DNA of 25,750 bases from Oscillospiraceae bacterium (lineage in GTDB: Bacteria; Bacillota; Clostridia; Oscillospirales; Ruminococcaceae): assembly GCA_017394475.1 (NCBI GenBank), contig JAFPYQ010000376.1, positions 1-25,750 on the forward strand, in the 5' to 3' direction. Made by a program: the position numbers and the translations under genes. The first letter of the stretch is position 1. The number at the start of each line of letters is the position of its first letter. Below the pieces are notes generated by a model. That model did no database searches and was not told the origin of the DNA. It saw nothing but the letters and a program-made list of their open reading frames with translations. This document shows, piece after piece, positions 7,818-15,470 of this stretch.

Positions 7818-7843
7818 CATGGAGAAAAGAGGATAGGACAGTG

Positions 7844-8812
7844 TCATTCGGCATATTTCCCATCATCCGTGCCAATGGCTTTGAGAGAGCTTGCAAGGCC
7901 TGCAAGGCTCTGTATCTCGGATGGGATGATGATCTTTGTTGCCTTGCCGTCTGCAGCCTTTTCAAAGGCTTCAAGGCTCTTGATAGCGATAACGTTCTTG
8001 GAAGGATTAGCTTCATTGAGCTGTACTATCGTATCAGCAAGTGCCTGCTGAACGTTCCTGATGCTCTCTGCTTCACCCTCTGCCTCAAGTATCTTCTGCT
8101 GACGAACAGCATCTGCGCGGAGGATAACAGCCTCTTTTTCAGCCTCGGCTTTGAGGATGGCAGCCTGCTTTTCAGCCTCTGCACGGAGTATCTTACTTTC
8201 CTTTTCACCCTCTGCAACGAGTATCTGGGATTTCTTTTCACCCTCTGCCTGGAGTATCTTCTCACGGCGCTCACGTTCAGCCTTCATCTGCTTTTCCATG
8301 GCATCCTGGATCTCACGGGGAGGGATGATGTTCTTGAGCTCCACGCGGCTCACCTTGATGCCTCACTTGTCAGTAGCCTGGTCAAGGATGGAGGTTATCT
8401 TGGTGTTGATAACGTCTCTTGATGTAAGGGTGGCATCGAGCTCGAGCTCACCGATTATGTTTCTGAGAGTTGTGGCGCAGAGATTCTCTATGGCTGCAAG
8501 GGGGTGCTCAACACCGTAGGTATAGAGCTTTGCATCCGTTACGGTGAAGAAAACCACCGTATCTATCTGCATGGTAACATTATCCTTTGTGATAACGGGC
8601 TGGGGCTTGAAGTCCACTACCTGCTCCTTGATGGAGATACGCTTTGCCACCCTGTCGATGAGGGGGACCACAAAGTGGGGGCCTGTGTGAAGGTCTGCCT
8701 TGAATGCACCGAAGCGCTCAACTACATAAATCTGAGCCTGCGGCACTATCTTTATACCCGAAAGGATGATAATAAGAACAACTATTATGAGAATGATAGG
8801 TAAATACTCCAT
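7844..8812 (-). pseudogene. SPFH/band 7 (stomatin/QmcA-like) protein gene split by an in-frame TGA
   Basis: Read through, the frame is 322 residues, a normal length for this family of membrane microdomain scaffold proteins. It has an N-terminal membrane helix (about 5-20), the band 7 domain (VERFGAFKADLHTGPHFVVPLIDRV onward to about 180), then an Ala/Glu-rich coiled coil of 10-11-residue repeats such as AEGEK..IL (about 180-240), and a C-terminal segment. Codon 150 (8365-8363) is TGA where the family has Trp (DK-W-GIKVSRVELKNI). The two halves, 8812-8363 and 8353-7844, are in the same frame, so one G-to-A change explains the break. A GAGG lies 7 nt before the GTG at 8353 and could permit re-initiation. 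It follows nfeD by 4 bp. Alternatives are a sequencing error, a recent nonsense mutation, or split expression. Confidence 0.9.
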
Positions 8813-8816
8813 AAAC

Positions 8817-9296
8817 TCAGCTCCTTTTCAAAAGTCCGACATCCCCGTCCGCTGCAAGTTCTTCTTCGGAAACAGAACGCACTTTGAGGAATGCGGCGCC
8901 TTTTTCAACTATTTCCACTATCTGGCCTACCTTTATCGGATCGCCGTCCACAGAGCGGGCACCCCAGTCTATATCGCCGAACTTGACACGTCCCGTGCCG
9001 TTCTCGGTATCTATAGCCTCCACGACTACCGCGCGCTTGCCGATATCGTTCTCACCGTTGGTATATATATATTTATCCGCAGGCATCAGCTTGTTCACAA
9101 GTGGCTTGGTCACTATGAGAGCCAGCACCGAAACAGCTACAAAGACTATAAGCTGGAAGAACACCGGGGCTCCGAGGCCTGCTGTTATCGCTGCCGCTAT
9201 CGCCCCTATACAGAACCATATAGAGACCAGTGCGGTCGTGACTGCCTCAGCTATCGCCGCTATCACCAGCACTACTATCCAAATGAGCATAGCCAT
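8817..9296 (-). CDS. NfeD-like membrane protein (short type)
   Basis: 159 residues. Three hydrophobic segments at about 4-24, 27-45 and 48-66 are followed by a soluble C-terminal beta-rich OB-fold domain (about 80-145: IGKRAVVVEAIDTENGTGRVKFGDIDWGAR). The VEAI..G.G.V...G..W.AR pattern is the NfeD C-terminal signature. NfeD proteins partner with SPFH/stomatin proteins in membrane microdomains, and the genes are typically adjacent, as here (4-bp gap). The start at 9296 has a weak GGTGAT ribosome site; a second Met lies two codons in. A good promoter lies about 70 bp upstream. Its SPFH partner is interrupted in this sequence. Confidence 0.9.
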   Translation of the reverse strand: MAMLIWIVVLVIAAIAEAVTTALVSIWFCIGAIAAAITAGLGAPVFFQLIVFVAVSVLALIVTKPLVNKLMPADKYIYTNGENDIGKRAVVVEAIDTENGTGRVKFGDIDWGARSVDGDPIKVGQIVEIVEKGAAFLKVRSVSEEELAADGDVGLLKRS

Positions 9297-9366
9297 ATCA
9301 TCACCGCTTTTCTACGTTACAGGGTCTATTACAAATTTTCTTTTATCCTCATTATGAAGTATATCC

Positions 9367-9395
9367 ATTTTATCACATTGTGAAATGGTTTTCAA
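9367..9395 (-). promoter_or_regulatory. Promoter of nfeD-SPFH
   Basis: On the minus strand: TTGAAA (9395-9390), 17-bp spacer, TAAAAT (9372-9367). The predicted 5' leader is about 65 nt. Confidence 0.75.
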
Positions 9396-9504
9396 GCGAT
9401 TTAGACATTTCTAAGGAAATTTTAATCTTATGATAATCTGCCGCCGGAATAACAGCAAAATGACCAAAATAGGACAACGAACGGTTACAATTCGGTAAAT
9501 CCCG

Positions 9505-9533
9505 TTGAATTTATGTCTTCAAAGTAGTATAAT
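9505..9533 (+). promoter_or_regulatory. Promoter of the permease/adaptor operon
   Basis: TTGAAT (9505-9510), 17-bp spacer, consensus TATAAT (9528-9533). The leader would be about 88 nt. An imperfect dyad, AACGG-TTAC...GTAA...CCGTT (9480-9506), ends on the -35 and could be a repressor site; that part is inference. Confidence 0.8.
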
Positions 9534-9627
9534 GTAATATGTCTGCACAGCTTTGCAGGCTTATGCTAAATGATCTCACTGAAAGGGCAGCTCCGATGCT
9601 CCCCTGCGGTCATAAACAGGTAGGTCC

Positions 9628-10575
9628 ATGAAAGAAAAACTGAAAAAAACGGGAGTAAAGGTGCGGAAAAAGCGCAAGCGGTCGGTAAACGACCCCAACA
9701 CTTTATTCGCAAAAGTGCTCGCTGTGCCAAGTCTGGCAGGCGTGCTCATGTTCTTTGTAGTCCCCTTTATCATAGTAGTATATTATTCGTTCGTTGACAA
9801 TCCCATAAACAAGCACTTTGTGGGATTTGAGAACTACAAGATGCTCTTCAAGAGCCTCGCCTTTGTCCGTGCGGCAAAGAACACAGCGGCGCTGTCATTC
9901 ACAGCCGTTCCCCTGGCGGTGGTGCTGTCACTGATGCTTGCAGCCCTGCTTGATTCAAAGATACCGGGGAAAAGCACGCTGAGATCGTTCTTCCTCTCGC
10001 CTATGATGGTGCCTGTGGCATCGGTCGTGCTTATCTGGAGAGTGGTATTCGCATACAAGGGCACACTCAATGCGGAGCTCATGAAGATCTTCGAGATCGA
10101 CGACCTTGTAAAGTCACTCGGAGCCATGCCCCTGGACTGGCTCAAATCCCCCAAATGCCTGATAGTGGTATCACTGCTGTTCCTGTGGAAGAACTTAGGC
10201 TACAATATGGTTCTATTCCTTTCTGCGCTCAACAACATACCGAAGGATCTGCTCGAGGTGGCAGAACTCGAGGGAGCAAGCGCCTTATGGAGGATGATAT
10301 TCATCAAGATGAGGTATCTTTCCCCCACGGTTCTCTTTGTGACCATACTCTCGCTGATAAACTCCTTCAAGCTGTTCCGCGAGATATATCTGCTGACGGG
10401 AGCCAATCCCTATGAGGGCATATATATGCTCCAGCACTTCATGAACAACACCTTCCTCACCCTCGATTACCAGAAACTCTCCTCGGCGGCCATAGTCATG
10501 TCCATAGTGATGGTGCTGATAATCGGTATACTGTTCACTACGGAGAGCCTGTTCGGTCATGACGTGGAGGAATGA
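9628..10575 (+). CDS. ABC transporter permease, MalF/UgpA type
   Basis: 315 residues. A strongly basic N-terminus (about 20 Lys/Arg-rich residues) precedes six predicted membrane helices. The binding-protein-dependent permease EAA loop is clear: EVAELEGASALWRMIFIKMRYLSP (about 206-229), the surface that docks an ATPase. Family members form heterodimers with MalG-type permeases and import sugars or glycerol phosphates. The start ATG has a modest AGGTAGG site. It is the first gene behind a good promoter. No ATPase or solute-binding protein gene is nearby, so if it transports, it would need an ATPase encoded elsewhere (shared ATPases are known in Firmicutes). Confidence 0.9.
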   Translation: MKEKLKKTGVKVRKKRKRSVNDPNTLFAKVLAVPSLAGVLMFFVVPFIIVVYYSFVDNPINKHFVGFENYKMLFKSLAFVRAAKNTAALSFTAVPLAVVLSLMLAALLDSKIPGKSTLRSFFLSPMMVPVASVVLIWRVVFAYKGTLNAELMKIFEIDDLVKSLGAMPLDWLKSPKCLIVVSLLFLWKNLGYNMVLFLSALNNIPKDLLEVAELEGASALWRMIFIKMRYLSPTVLFVTILSLINSFKLFREIYLLTGANPYEGIYMLQHFMNNTFLTLDYQKLSSAAIVMSIVMVLIIGILFTTESLFGHDVEE

Positions 10576-10605
10576 TAGAGTTCTGTACTTTTTGATCAAG
10601 ATGAT

Positions 10606-11523
10606 ATGATGGATACAAACAGACTTAAAAAGCGAAGAAACCTGTCGAAGATGATGAAAAAGGCAGGGCTGGCGGTACTCACCGTTTTTGCGGTATTCTC
10701 AGCCATAGCGTTCATGCTGCCTATGGTGCTCACATTCTCGAACTCCCTGATGTCCCAGGCGGAGATAAACGCGAACTACGGCGTTGTGTTCAAGAATGCC
10801 ACCACCGGCAAGACCTTCATGAATGAAGTGGTTAACCTGAAATACATCCCCGACATAGTATCCTTCGACCAGTACAGGGATGTGCTGCTCAAAAGCCCGG
10901 ATTACCTGCTGAAATTCTGGAATTCCGTGATGCTCACGCTCCCCATCGTTATATTCCAGACCCTTGTGGCACTGGGGGCATCCTATTCCTTTGCCCGTCT
11001 CACAGGGCGGCTCAAAGAGATAGTTTTCTTCATATACATAATCGTAATGCTCATGCCCTATCAGGTAACGCTGGTCCCCAACTACCTTGTGGCGGACAAA
11101 CTGGGGCTGCTGGGCACGCGGTTCGCCATAATACTGCCGGGTATATTCTCTCCCTTTGCGGTATATCTGCTCACAAAGGCCATGCGCCGCATACCGAAGG
11201 TGTACTTTGAGGCAGCCATGCTCGACGGTGCAGGAGAGTTCCGCATATTCACCGAGATAGTGATGCCGATAGTACGCAGCTCGGTGTATTCTGTAATAAT
11301 ACTTATCTTCATAGATTACTGGAACATGGTGGAACAGCCGCTGACCCTCCTCAATGATGAGGCGATGCACCCGCTGTCCGTATACCTTTCGCGCATAAAC
11401 AACGAGGATACCGGACTTGCCTTTGCCGTGGCAGTCATCTACATGGTCCCTCCGCTGCTGATGTTCCTGTACGGTGAAGATGCTCTCGTGAACGGCATAG
11501 CAAGCTCTGCAACACTTAAATGA
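10606..11523 (+). CDS. ABC transporter permease, MalG/UgpE type
   Basis: 305 residues, the expected partner of the preceding permease. Membrane helices include about 20-40 and five more. The EAA loop reads YFEAAMLDGAGEFRIFTEIVMPIVRSS (about 201-227). An external loop between helix 1 and the core (SQAEINANYGVVFKNATTG...) is usual for MalG relatives. It begins 30 bp after the first permease. Two adjacent ATGs (10606, 10609) give ambiguous starts, and the ribosome site is weak, so translation may be coupled. It lies 15 bp before the adaptor gene, which ties the importer-type permeases to an exporter-type adaptor, an unusual pairing. Confidence 0.9.
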   Translation: MMDTNRLKKRRNLSKMMKKAGLAVLTVFAVFSAIAFMLPMVLTFSNSLMSQAEINANYGVVFKNATTGKTFMNEVVNLKYIPDIVSFDQYRDVLLKSPDYLLKFWNSVMLTLPIVIFQTLVALGASYSFARLTGRLKEIVFFIYIIVMLMPYQVTLVPNYLVADKLGLLGTRFAIILPGIFSPFAVYLLTKAMRRIPKVYFEAAMLDGAGEFRIFTEIVMPIVRSSVYSVIILIFIDYWNMVEQPLTLLNDEAMHPLSVYLSRINNEDTGLAFAVAVIYMVPPLLMFLYGEDALVNGIASSATLK

Positions 11524-11538
11524 GTCAAGAGGATGAAA

Positions 11539-13785
11539 ATGGAAAACTCAAGTAAACGCAAAGAGATAATAAAAAATGTAGCTATCATATTCCTGATAGT
11601 TCTGCTGGTCCTGACCTATTTTTCAAATACCATAATGAACTATACCCTTCCGCAGGTGTCCACGGTGTATGCCACACAGGGCACCATCTCCGAGAGGATC
11701 AGGGGCAGCGGCAGCGTGGAGCCCGCCGAAAAGTATGAGGTGAAGCTCGATTCCACAAGGGAAATAGAAGAAGTGCTCGTCCACAAGGGCGATACCATCA
11801 AGGCAGGCGACAAGCTGTTCACCCTTTCCGAGATAGAGGATTCCGATGACGGCACCAGCAAGCTCTCAAAGGCCAAGACCGACCTTGAAACAGCCCAGAA
11901 CGATCTTGATGCCGCAGAGATCACCCTGGATGACCTGAAATTTGCATACAGGAAAGCCCTGGGCACTCAGAGCAGTGAAACCAACAGCTATTATGCAGAC
12001 CTGCTCGACATCGAATCCGCAAAGGATGAACTGGCAGAGCTGCAGAAAAAGCTCGATGATGCAAAGAACGGCACTGCTGACCCCCTGACCTATTCCTCCC
12101 AGTCCTATGAGCTGCAAAAGGCAAGGGACGAGCTCGACAGGCTCAAAGATCAGCTTACCCTCGTAAAGGCAGGCAAGGACCCCTACAACGAGGCCAACAC
12201 CAAGTATCTGAGGCTCAAGGAAGAACTTGACGACCTGAAAAGAAGCAAAGAAAAATACACCAATATGATAACCTCCGTTGACACCGATGATATGCTCGAC
12301 CTTACCGACGGCGTCTATGAGCGAATGAAAAACGCCAAGCAGAATGTCACCGATGCACAGAAGGCACTCGACAAGGCAGATGAAGACTACAAGAAGATAG
12401 TGGAAGAAAACAGTAATTATACCGACCAGAACGAAGCCATACAGAAGAAATCCACCGAGATAAAGAACAACAGGGACAAGGTAGCCTCCCTCAACAGGGA
12501 GATGAGCGAGCTTTCCGTACTCTATACCGATCTTGAAGCCTACGCATCCAAGGCTTCCGGTCTCTCCTCACAGATAACGGAACTCAATGCACAGTATAAC
12601 GTCCTGCAGGATGAGATAAACGATCTCTATCAGAAAAACGCCAAATCAAAGCAGGCAAAGGACAAGATAGACAATGCCAACAAGAAGCTGAAGAAAGCCA
12701 AGAAGAACCTGGAGACCGCACAGGCAGAGCTTGCAGAGCTCAAAAGGCAGATCAAGGTATCCGCAAAGAAGAGGATAAACGAACTCGATGATGAGATATA
12801 CGAAAAGGAAAAGGAAGTAAACACCGCTGAGGCTGCAAAGAACGAAGCCAGCAGCATGCAGTCCGGACTTACCACAGAAGCAGGCGTAGAGGCAAAGATA
12901 AAGGATCAGGAGATCAAGATAAAGGAACTCGAGAGCACCGTGGGTTCGGACACGAAGAAGAGCATTTCCGAGCTTGAATCGAAGGTCAGGGAACAGCAGA
13001 AGAAAATAAGGGGCCTTGAAAACGACCTTGAAAAGAAGAGAGCCACCGCGGGCACCGATGCTGCCACAAAGGAATTTGAACTGCTTGACAAGAAAAGAGA
13101 GGTCGAAAAGCAGGAGGCAAAGGTAGAAAAGGCGAAGGAAAAGGTAAAGACCGCGGAAGAAAAGCTTAAGACCATCACCGACAAGCTCAACACCGCCAAT
13201 GATGTGCTTGCAAAAAAAGGTGGCATAGTGGACAGCGTTTCCGTGACCATAGGCTCAAAGGCGGAGGCAGGTAATGTCATCTGCGTGATAAGCGTCATAG
13301 ACCTGGGCTATGTGGTGGAATTCCCCGTAAAGAACGAACAGGCACGAAAGCTGCGTATAGGTGACAATGCGGAGATCACAAGCTGGTATTCCGGCGATGA
13401 TTTCAGTGCCACTCTCAAGGAGATCAAACCCGATTCCACAAATCCCCAGACACAGAAGACACTCGTTTTCAGCGTTTCCGGCTCAGGCATCACCTCCGGT
13501 GACAATATATCCCTTTCCATAGGCAGCAAGGGACAGCAATACCCCACCGTACTGCCGAATGCCGCTATAAGAGATGGCATGAACGGAAAATATGTCCTGG
13601 CTCTCGAGTCAAAGCCAAGTCCCCTGGGAAACCGCTATACCGCCGTGAGATATGATGTCAACGTCACTGCCAAGGACGACAACAACTCAGCAGTAGAAGG
13701 ACTTATGGGCAACGAATACATAATAACCACAGCCAACAAGCCTATCGCCCCGGGTGAACAGGTACGCCCGTCTTCAAACGAATGA
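11539..13785 (+). CDS. HlyD/MacA-like membrane-fusion adaptor with very long coiled coil
   Basis: 748 residues, well above the usual 350-480 for this family. Order: N-terminal membrane helix (about 13-32), first half of the barrel-sandwich/lipoyl domain (about 42-98, ending VLVHKGDTIKAGDKLFTLSE), a Lys/Glu/Asp/Leu-rich helical stretch of about 450 residues (105-558), second lipoyl half (GGIVDSVSVTIGSKAEAGNVI, about 561-581), beta-barrel and membrane-proximal domains to the end (APGEQVRP). Start 11539 is preferred because AGAGG lies 6 nt upstream; the ATG at 11533 abuts it. Adaptors of this class pair with MacB-type permeases, and the next gene resembles the MacB outer domain. If the helix forms one hairpin, each arm is about 225 residues, or about 33 nm, similar to a Gram-positive wall thickness. 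Its function is inferred. Confidence 0.85.
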   Translation: MENSSKRKEIIKNVAIIFLIVLLVLTYFSNTIMNYTLPQVSTVYATQGTISERIRGSGSVEPAEKYEVKLDSTREIEEVLVHKGDTIKAGDKLFTLSEIEDSDDGTSKLSKAKTDLETAQNDLDAAEITLDDLKFAYRKALGTQSSETNSYYADLLDIESAKDELAELQKKLDDAKNGTADPLTYSSQSYELQKARDELDRLKDQLTLVKAGKDPYNEANTKYLRLKEELDDLKRSKEKYTNMITSVDTDDMLDLTDGVYERMKNAKQNVTDAQKALDKADEDYKKIVEENSNYTDQNEAIQKKSTEIKNNRDKVASLNREMSELSVLYTDLEAYASKASGLSSQITELNAQYNVLQDEINDLYQKNAKSKQAKDKIDNANKKLKKAKKNLETAQAELAELKRQIKVSAKKRINELDDEIYEKEKEVNTAEAAKNEASSMQSGLTTEAGVEAKIKDQEIKIKELESTVGSDTKKSISELESKVREQQKKIRGLENDLEKKRATAGTDAATKEFELLDKKREVEKQEAKVEKAKEKVKTAEEKLKTITDKLNTANDVLAKKGGIVDSVSVTIGSKAEAGNVICVISVIDLGYVVEFPVKNEQARKLRIGDNAEITSWYSGDDFSATLKEIKPDSTNPQTQKTLVFSVSGSGITSGDNISLSIGSKGQQYPTVLPNAAIRDGMNGKYVLALESKPSPLGNRYTAVRYDVNVTAKDDNNSAVEGLMGNEYIITTANKPIAPGEQVRPSSNE

Positions 13786-13786
13786 T

Positions 13787-14869
13787 ATGGATAAGAAAAA
13801 GATCTTCCGTATAGTGCTGGCAGCTGTGAATATCATCATCTTCGCAGTTGTCGGACTGTGTATCCTGAAGATACATAAGCTGGCGCAGGAGAGCCTTTCG
13901 GGAAGTGCGTCAAGGGCATGGAAAGAGGATTCCCCCACGGAATATTCCGATGTGACCATATTCTACCACCCGGTGCTTGGCATGGACATACCCTCTGCAT
14001 ATTCCATGCACAAAAAGGTGGAGGAGCGCCTTATAAAGGATTCCGCCATCCCAAAGGAAAAAAGCGATAACCGACTGTGGATAGACTGTGCTTCCGGTGA
14101 ATTCTCCGGCACAGTGTGCAACGGCAATGTCAAGACCGAGGCGCAGATATGCACCACATGGGGCGATTACTTCGTATTCCACCCGGAGGAGCTCATCTCC
14201 GGCTACTATTATGACAAGGACAATGCCAACTTTGATGTGATAGTCCTTGATGACATCGCATCCTGGAGGCTTTTCGGCGGACTTGATACGGTCGGTCTGG
14301 AGGTCACCATAAATGGCAGGCCCTTCCATGTAACGGGAGTTGTCCGCTCCCCCACAGATAAGATATCACAGCGTGCCTACGGAAAAGACCCACACGTCTA
14401 CATCCCTGCAGATGCGGTGGGACTGATAGAGTCCAATGCATCGCTCAACATCTATGAGCTCTGCGTCCCGGACAAGGTGAGGGACTACGCACTGACTATA
14501 TCAAAGGAGCTTGCTCCCGAACAATCCGAGATAGGGAATGTTATAGACCAGACCAACAGATTTGACCTTATAACCCTTGTTAAGAGCCATGGGCTCATAC
14601 CCGAATCTGCCATGGTGAATGCGGGCTTTTCCTATCCCTGGTGGGAGAATGTGACCCGTGCAGCAGAGCTGCAGGCAAGGATCATCTCATATCCCTGTGC
14701 CTTAGCGCTGCTCGTCCCCGCCATAACGCTGATATATCTCCTGTTTGCAGCGGTCAAGGGCATCGGCAGGCTCTTCAGGTTCATCTGGTCAAAGATCGAT
14801 GACATACATCAGAAAAAGCTGAAACGCAGGTATGAACAGCTCAAAGCTGCGTCGGAACATCAAGGATAA
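13787..14869 (+). CDS. MacB-periplasmic-core-like membrane protein, reduced
   Basis: 360 residues. A membrane helix at about 7-28, a large external domain (about 30-290), a second hydrophobic segment (about 296-322), then a basic cytoplasmic tail (KKLKRRYEQLK). The external domain carries MacB_PCD-like features: FHPEELISGYYYDKDNANFDVIVLDDIASWRLFGG, then a strand-rich VGLEVTINGRPFHVTGVV. MacB/FtsX permeases carry three more membrane helices after this domain; here only one is present, so it is a reduced form without the FtsX core. ATG 13787 follows the adaptor stop by 1 bp with no strong ribosome site, implying coupling; an in-frame GTG at 13754 lies inside the adaptor gene and is less likely. 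It is probably the adaptor's direct partner. Confidence 0.75.
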   Translation: MDKKKIFRIVLAAVNIIIFAVVGLCILKIHKLAQESLSGSASRAWKEDSPTEYSDVTIFYHPVLGMDIPSAYSMHKKVEERLIKDSAIPKEKSDNRLWIDCASGEFSGTVCNGNVKTEAQICTTWGDYFVFHPEELISGYYYDKDNANFDVIVLDDIASWRLFGGLDTVGLEVTINGRPFHVTGVVRSPTDKISQRAYGKDPHVYIPADAVGLIESNASLNIYELCVPDKVRDYALTISKELAPEQSEIGNVIDQTNRFDLITLVKSHGLIPESAMVNAGFSYPWWENVTRAAELQARIISYPCALALLVPAITLIYLLFAAVKGIGRLFRFIWSKIDDIHQKKLKRRYEQLKAASEHQG

Positions 14870-14874
14870 CGGTT

Positions 14875-15405
14875 ATGGATATAAGTGCTACAAGAGTCCT
14901 CATCGGCAACGGCATATCGGTGATAGCCTGCATCGTCCTGGCCGTAAGCGGCTATGTCAAATCAAAGGACCTCACCCTCATACTCCAGACCATACAGATG
15001 GGACTTTGCGCGGTGGTCTGCATCGTGCTCGGTGCAGGAGGCGCCGCTGTGGTGAACATCCTGTGTGTTCCCAGGAACATACTCGCCCAGAAGGACAAGC
15101 TTAACATTCCGGCAAAGGTGATACTTTGCCTGCTGATAGGCGTGCTCTCGGTGGTGTTCAATCAGAGAGGAGTCATAGGCTTCATCCCCGTTATACCCAC
15201 TATCATCTACACTATCTATATGGATAAGCTGGACAAGGATAAATTCAAGTTCCTGGTCATATTCATGATGGCCTTCTGGACGATACACGATTTCCTGATA
15301 CAGAGCTATGTCACCACGGTGTTCAATGTGATAAGCATAATAACCTCTGCGGTGGCTATATACAGGATAAGAAAGGACATGAAGGCGGGAGCCGGTGATC
15401 AGTGA
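14875..15405 (+). CDS. YgjV-like integral membrane protein
   Basis: 176 residues, almost entirely hydrophobic, with about six short membrane helices and no catalytic motif. The size and pattern fit the YgjV family of bacterial inner-membrane proteins of unknown function (segments NQRGVIGFIPVIPTIIYTIY, MAFWTIHDFLIQSYVTTVFN). It starts 5 bp after the MacB-like gene with AAGGATAACGG as ribosome site, so it belongs to the same operon and is its last gene. A role in the complex, such as a small membrane subunit, is inferred from position only. Confidence 0.75.
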   Translation: MDISATRVLIGNGISVIACIVLAVSGYVKSKDLTLILQTIQMGLCAVVCIVLGAGGAAVVNILCVPRNILAQKDKLNIPAKVILCLLIGVLSVVFNQRGVIGFIPVIPTIIYTIYMDKLDKDKFKFLVIFMMAFWTIHDFLIQSYVTTVFNVISIITSAVAIYRIRKDMKAGAGDQ

Positions 15406-15429
15406 TCCCTGATAAGCCCGGTATGAACA

Positions 15430-15470
15430 AAGCTCAAAGCAGCGCCAAACTGCTTTGAGCTTCATTTTTT
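15430..15470 (+). terminator. Terminator of the permease/adaptor operon
   Basis: A perfect 13-bp stem, AAGCTCAAAGCAG (15430-15442) and CTGCTTTGAGCTT (15450-15462), has a 7-nt loop, then CA and six Ts. It sits between convergent genes, and the T-run touches the stop codon of the opposing paaK. The minus side lacks a good T-run. Confidence 0.88.

Larger units (their letters stand above)
9297..9627. other. Divergent intergenic regulatory region
   Basis: 331 bp without a gene. It holds a minus-strand promoter for nfeD-SPFH and a plus-strand promoter for the permease/adaptor operon, about 110 bp apart. Between and beside them I see A/T-rich DNA and a partial dyad near the plus -35. I see no RNA gene or recognisable riboswitch. 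Confidence 0.8.

Noticed and set aside
8363..8365. TGA read as tryptophan or selenocysteine in the SPFH gene
   Set aside because: TGA terminates many other genes in the window, and the family has Trp and not Cys at this position, so neither recoding nor Sec fits.
7226..8422. Long plus-strand open frame (398 codons) across the GNAT-like and SPFH genes
   Set aside because: It is antisense to two recognisable minus-strand proteins, has no family signature, and its Leu/Phe/Cys-rich repeats mirror the SPFH coiled-coil repeats.
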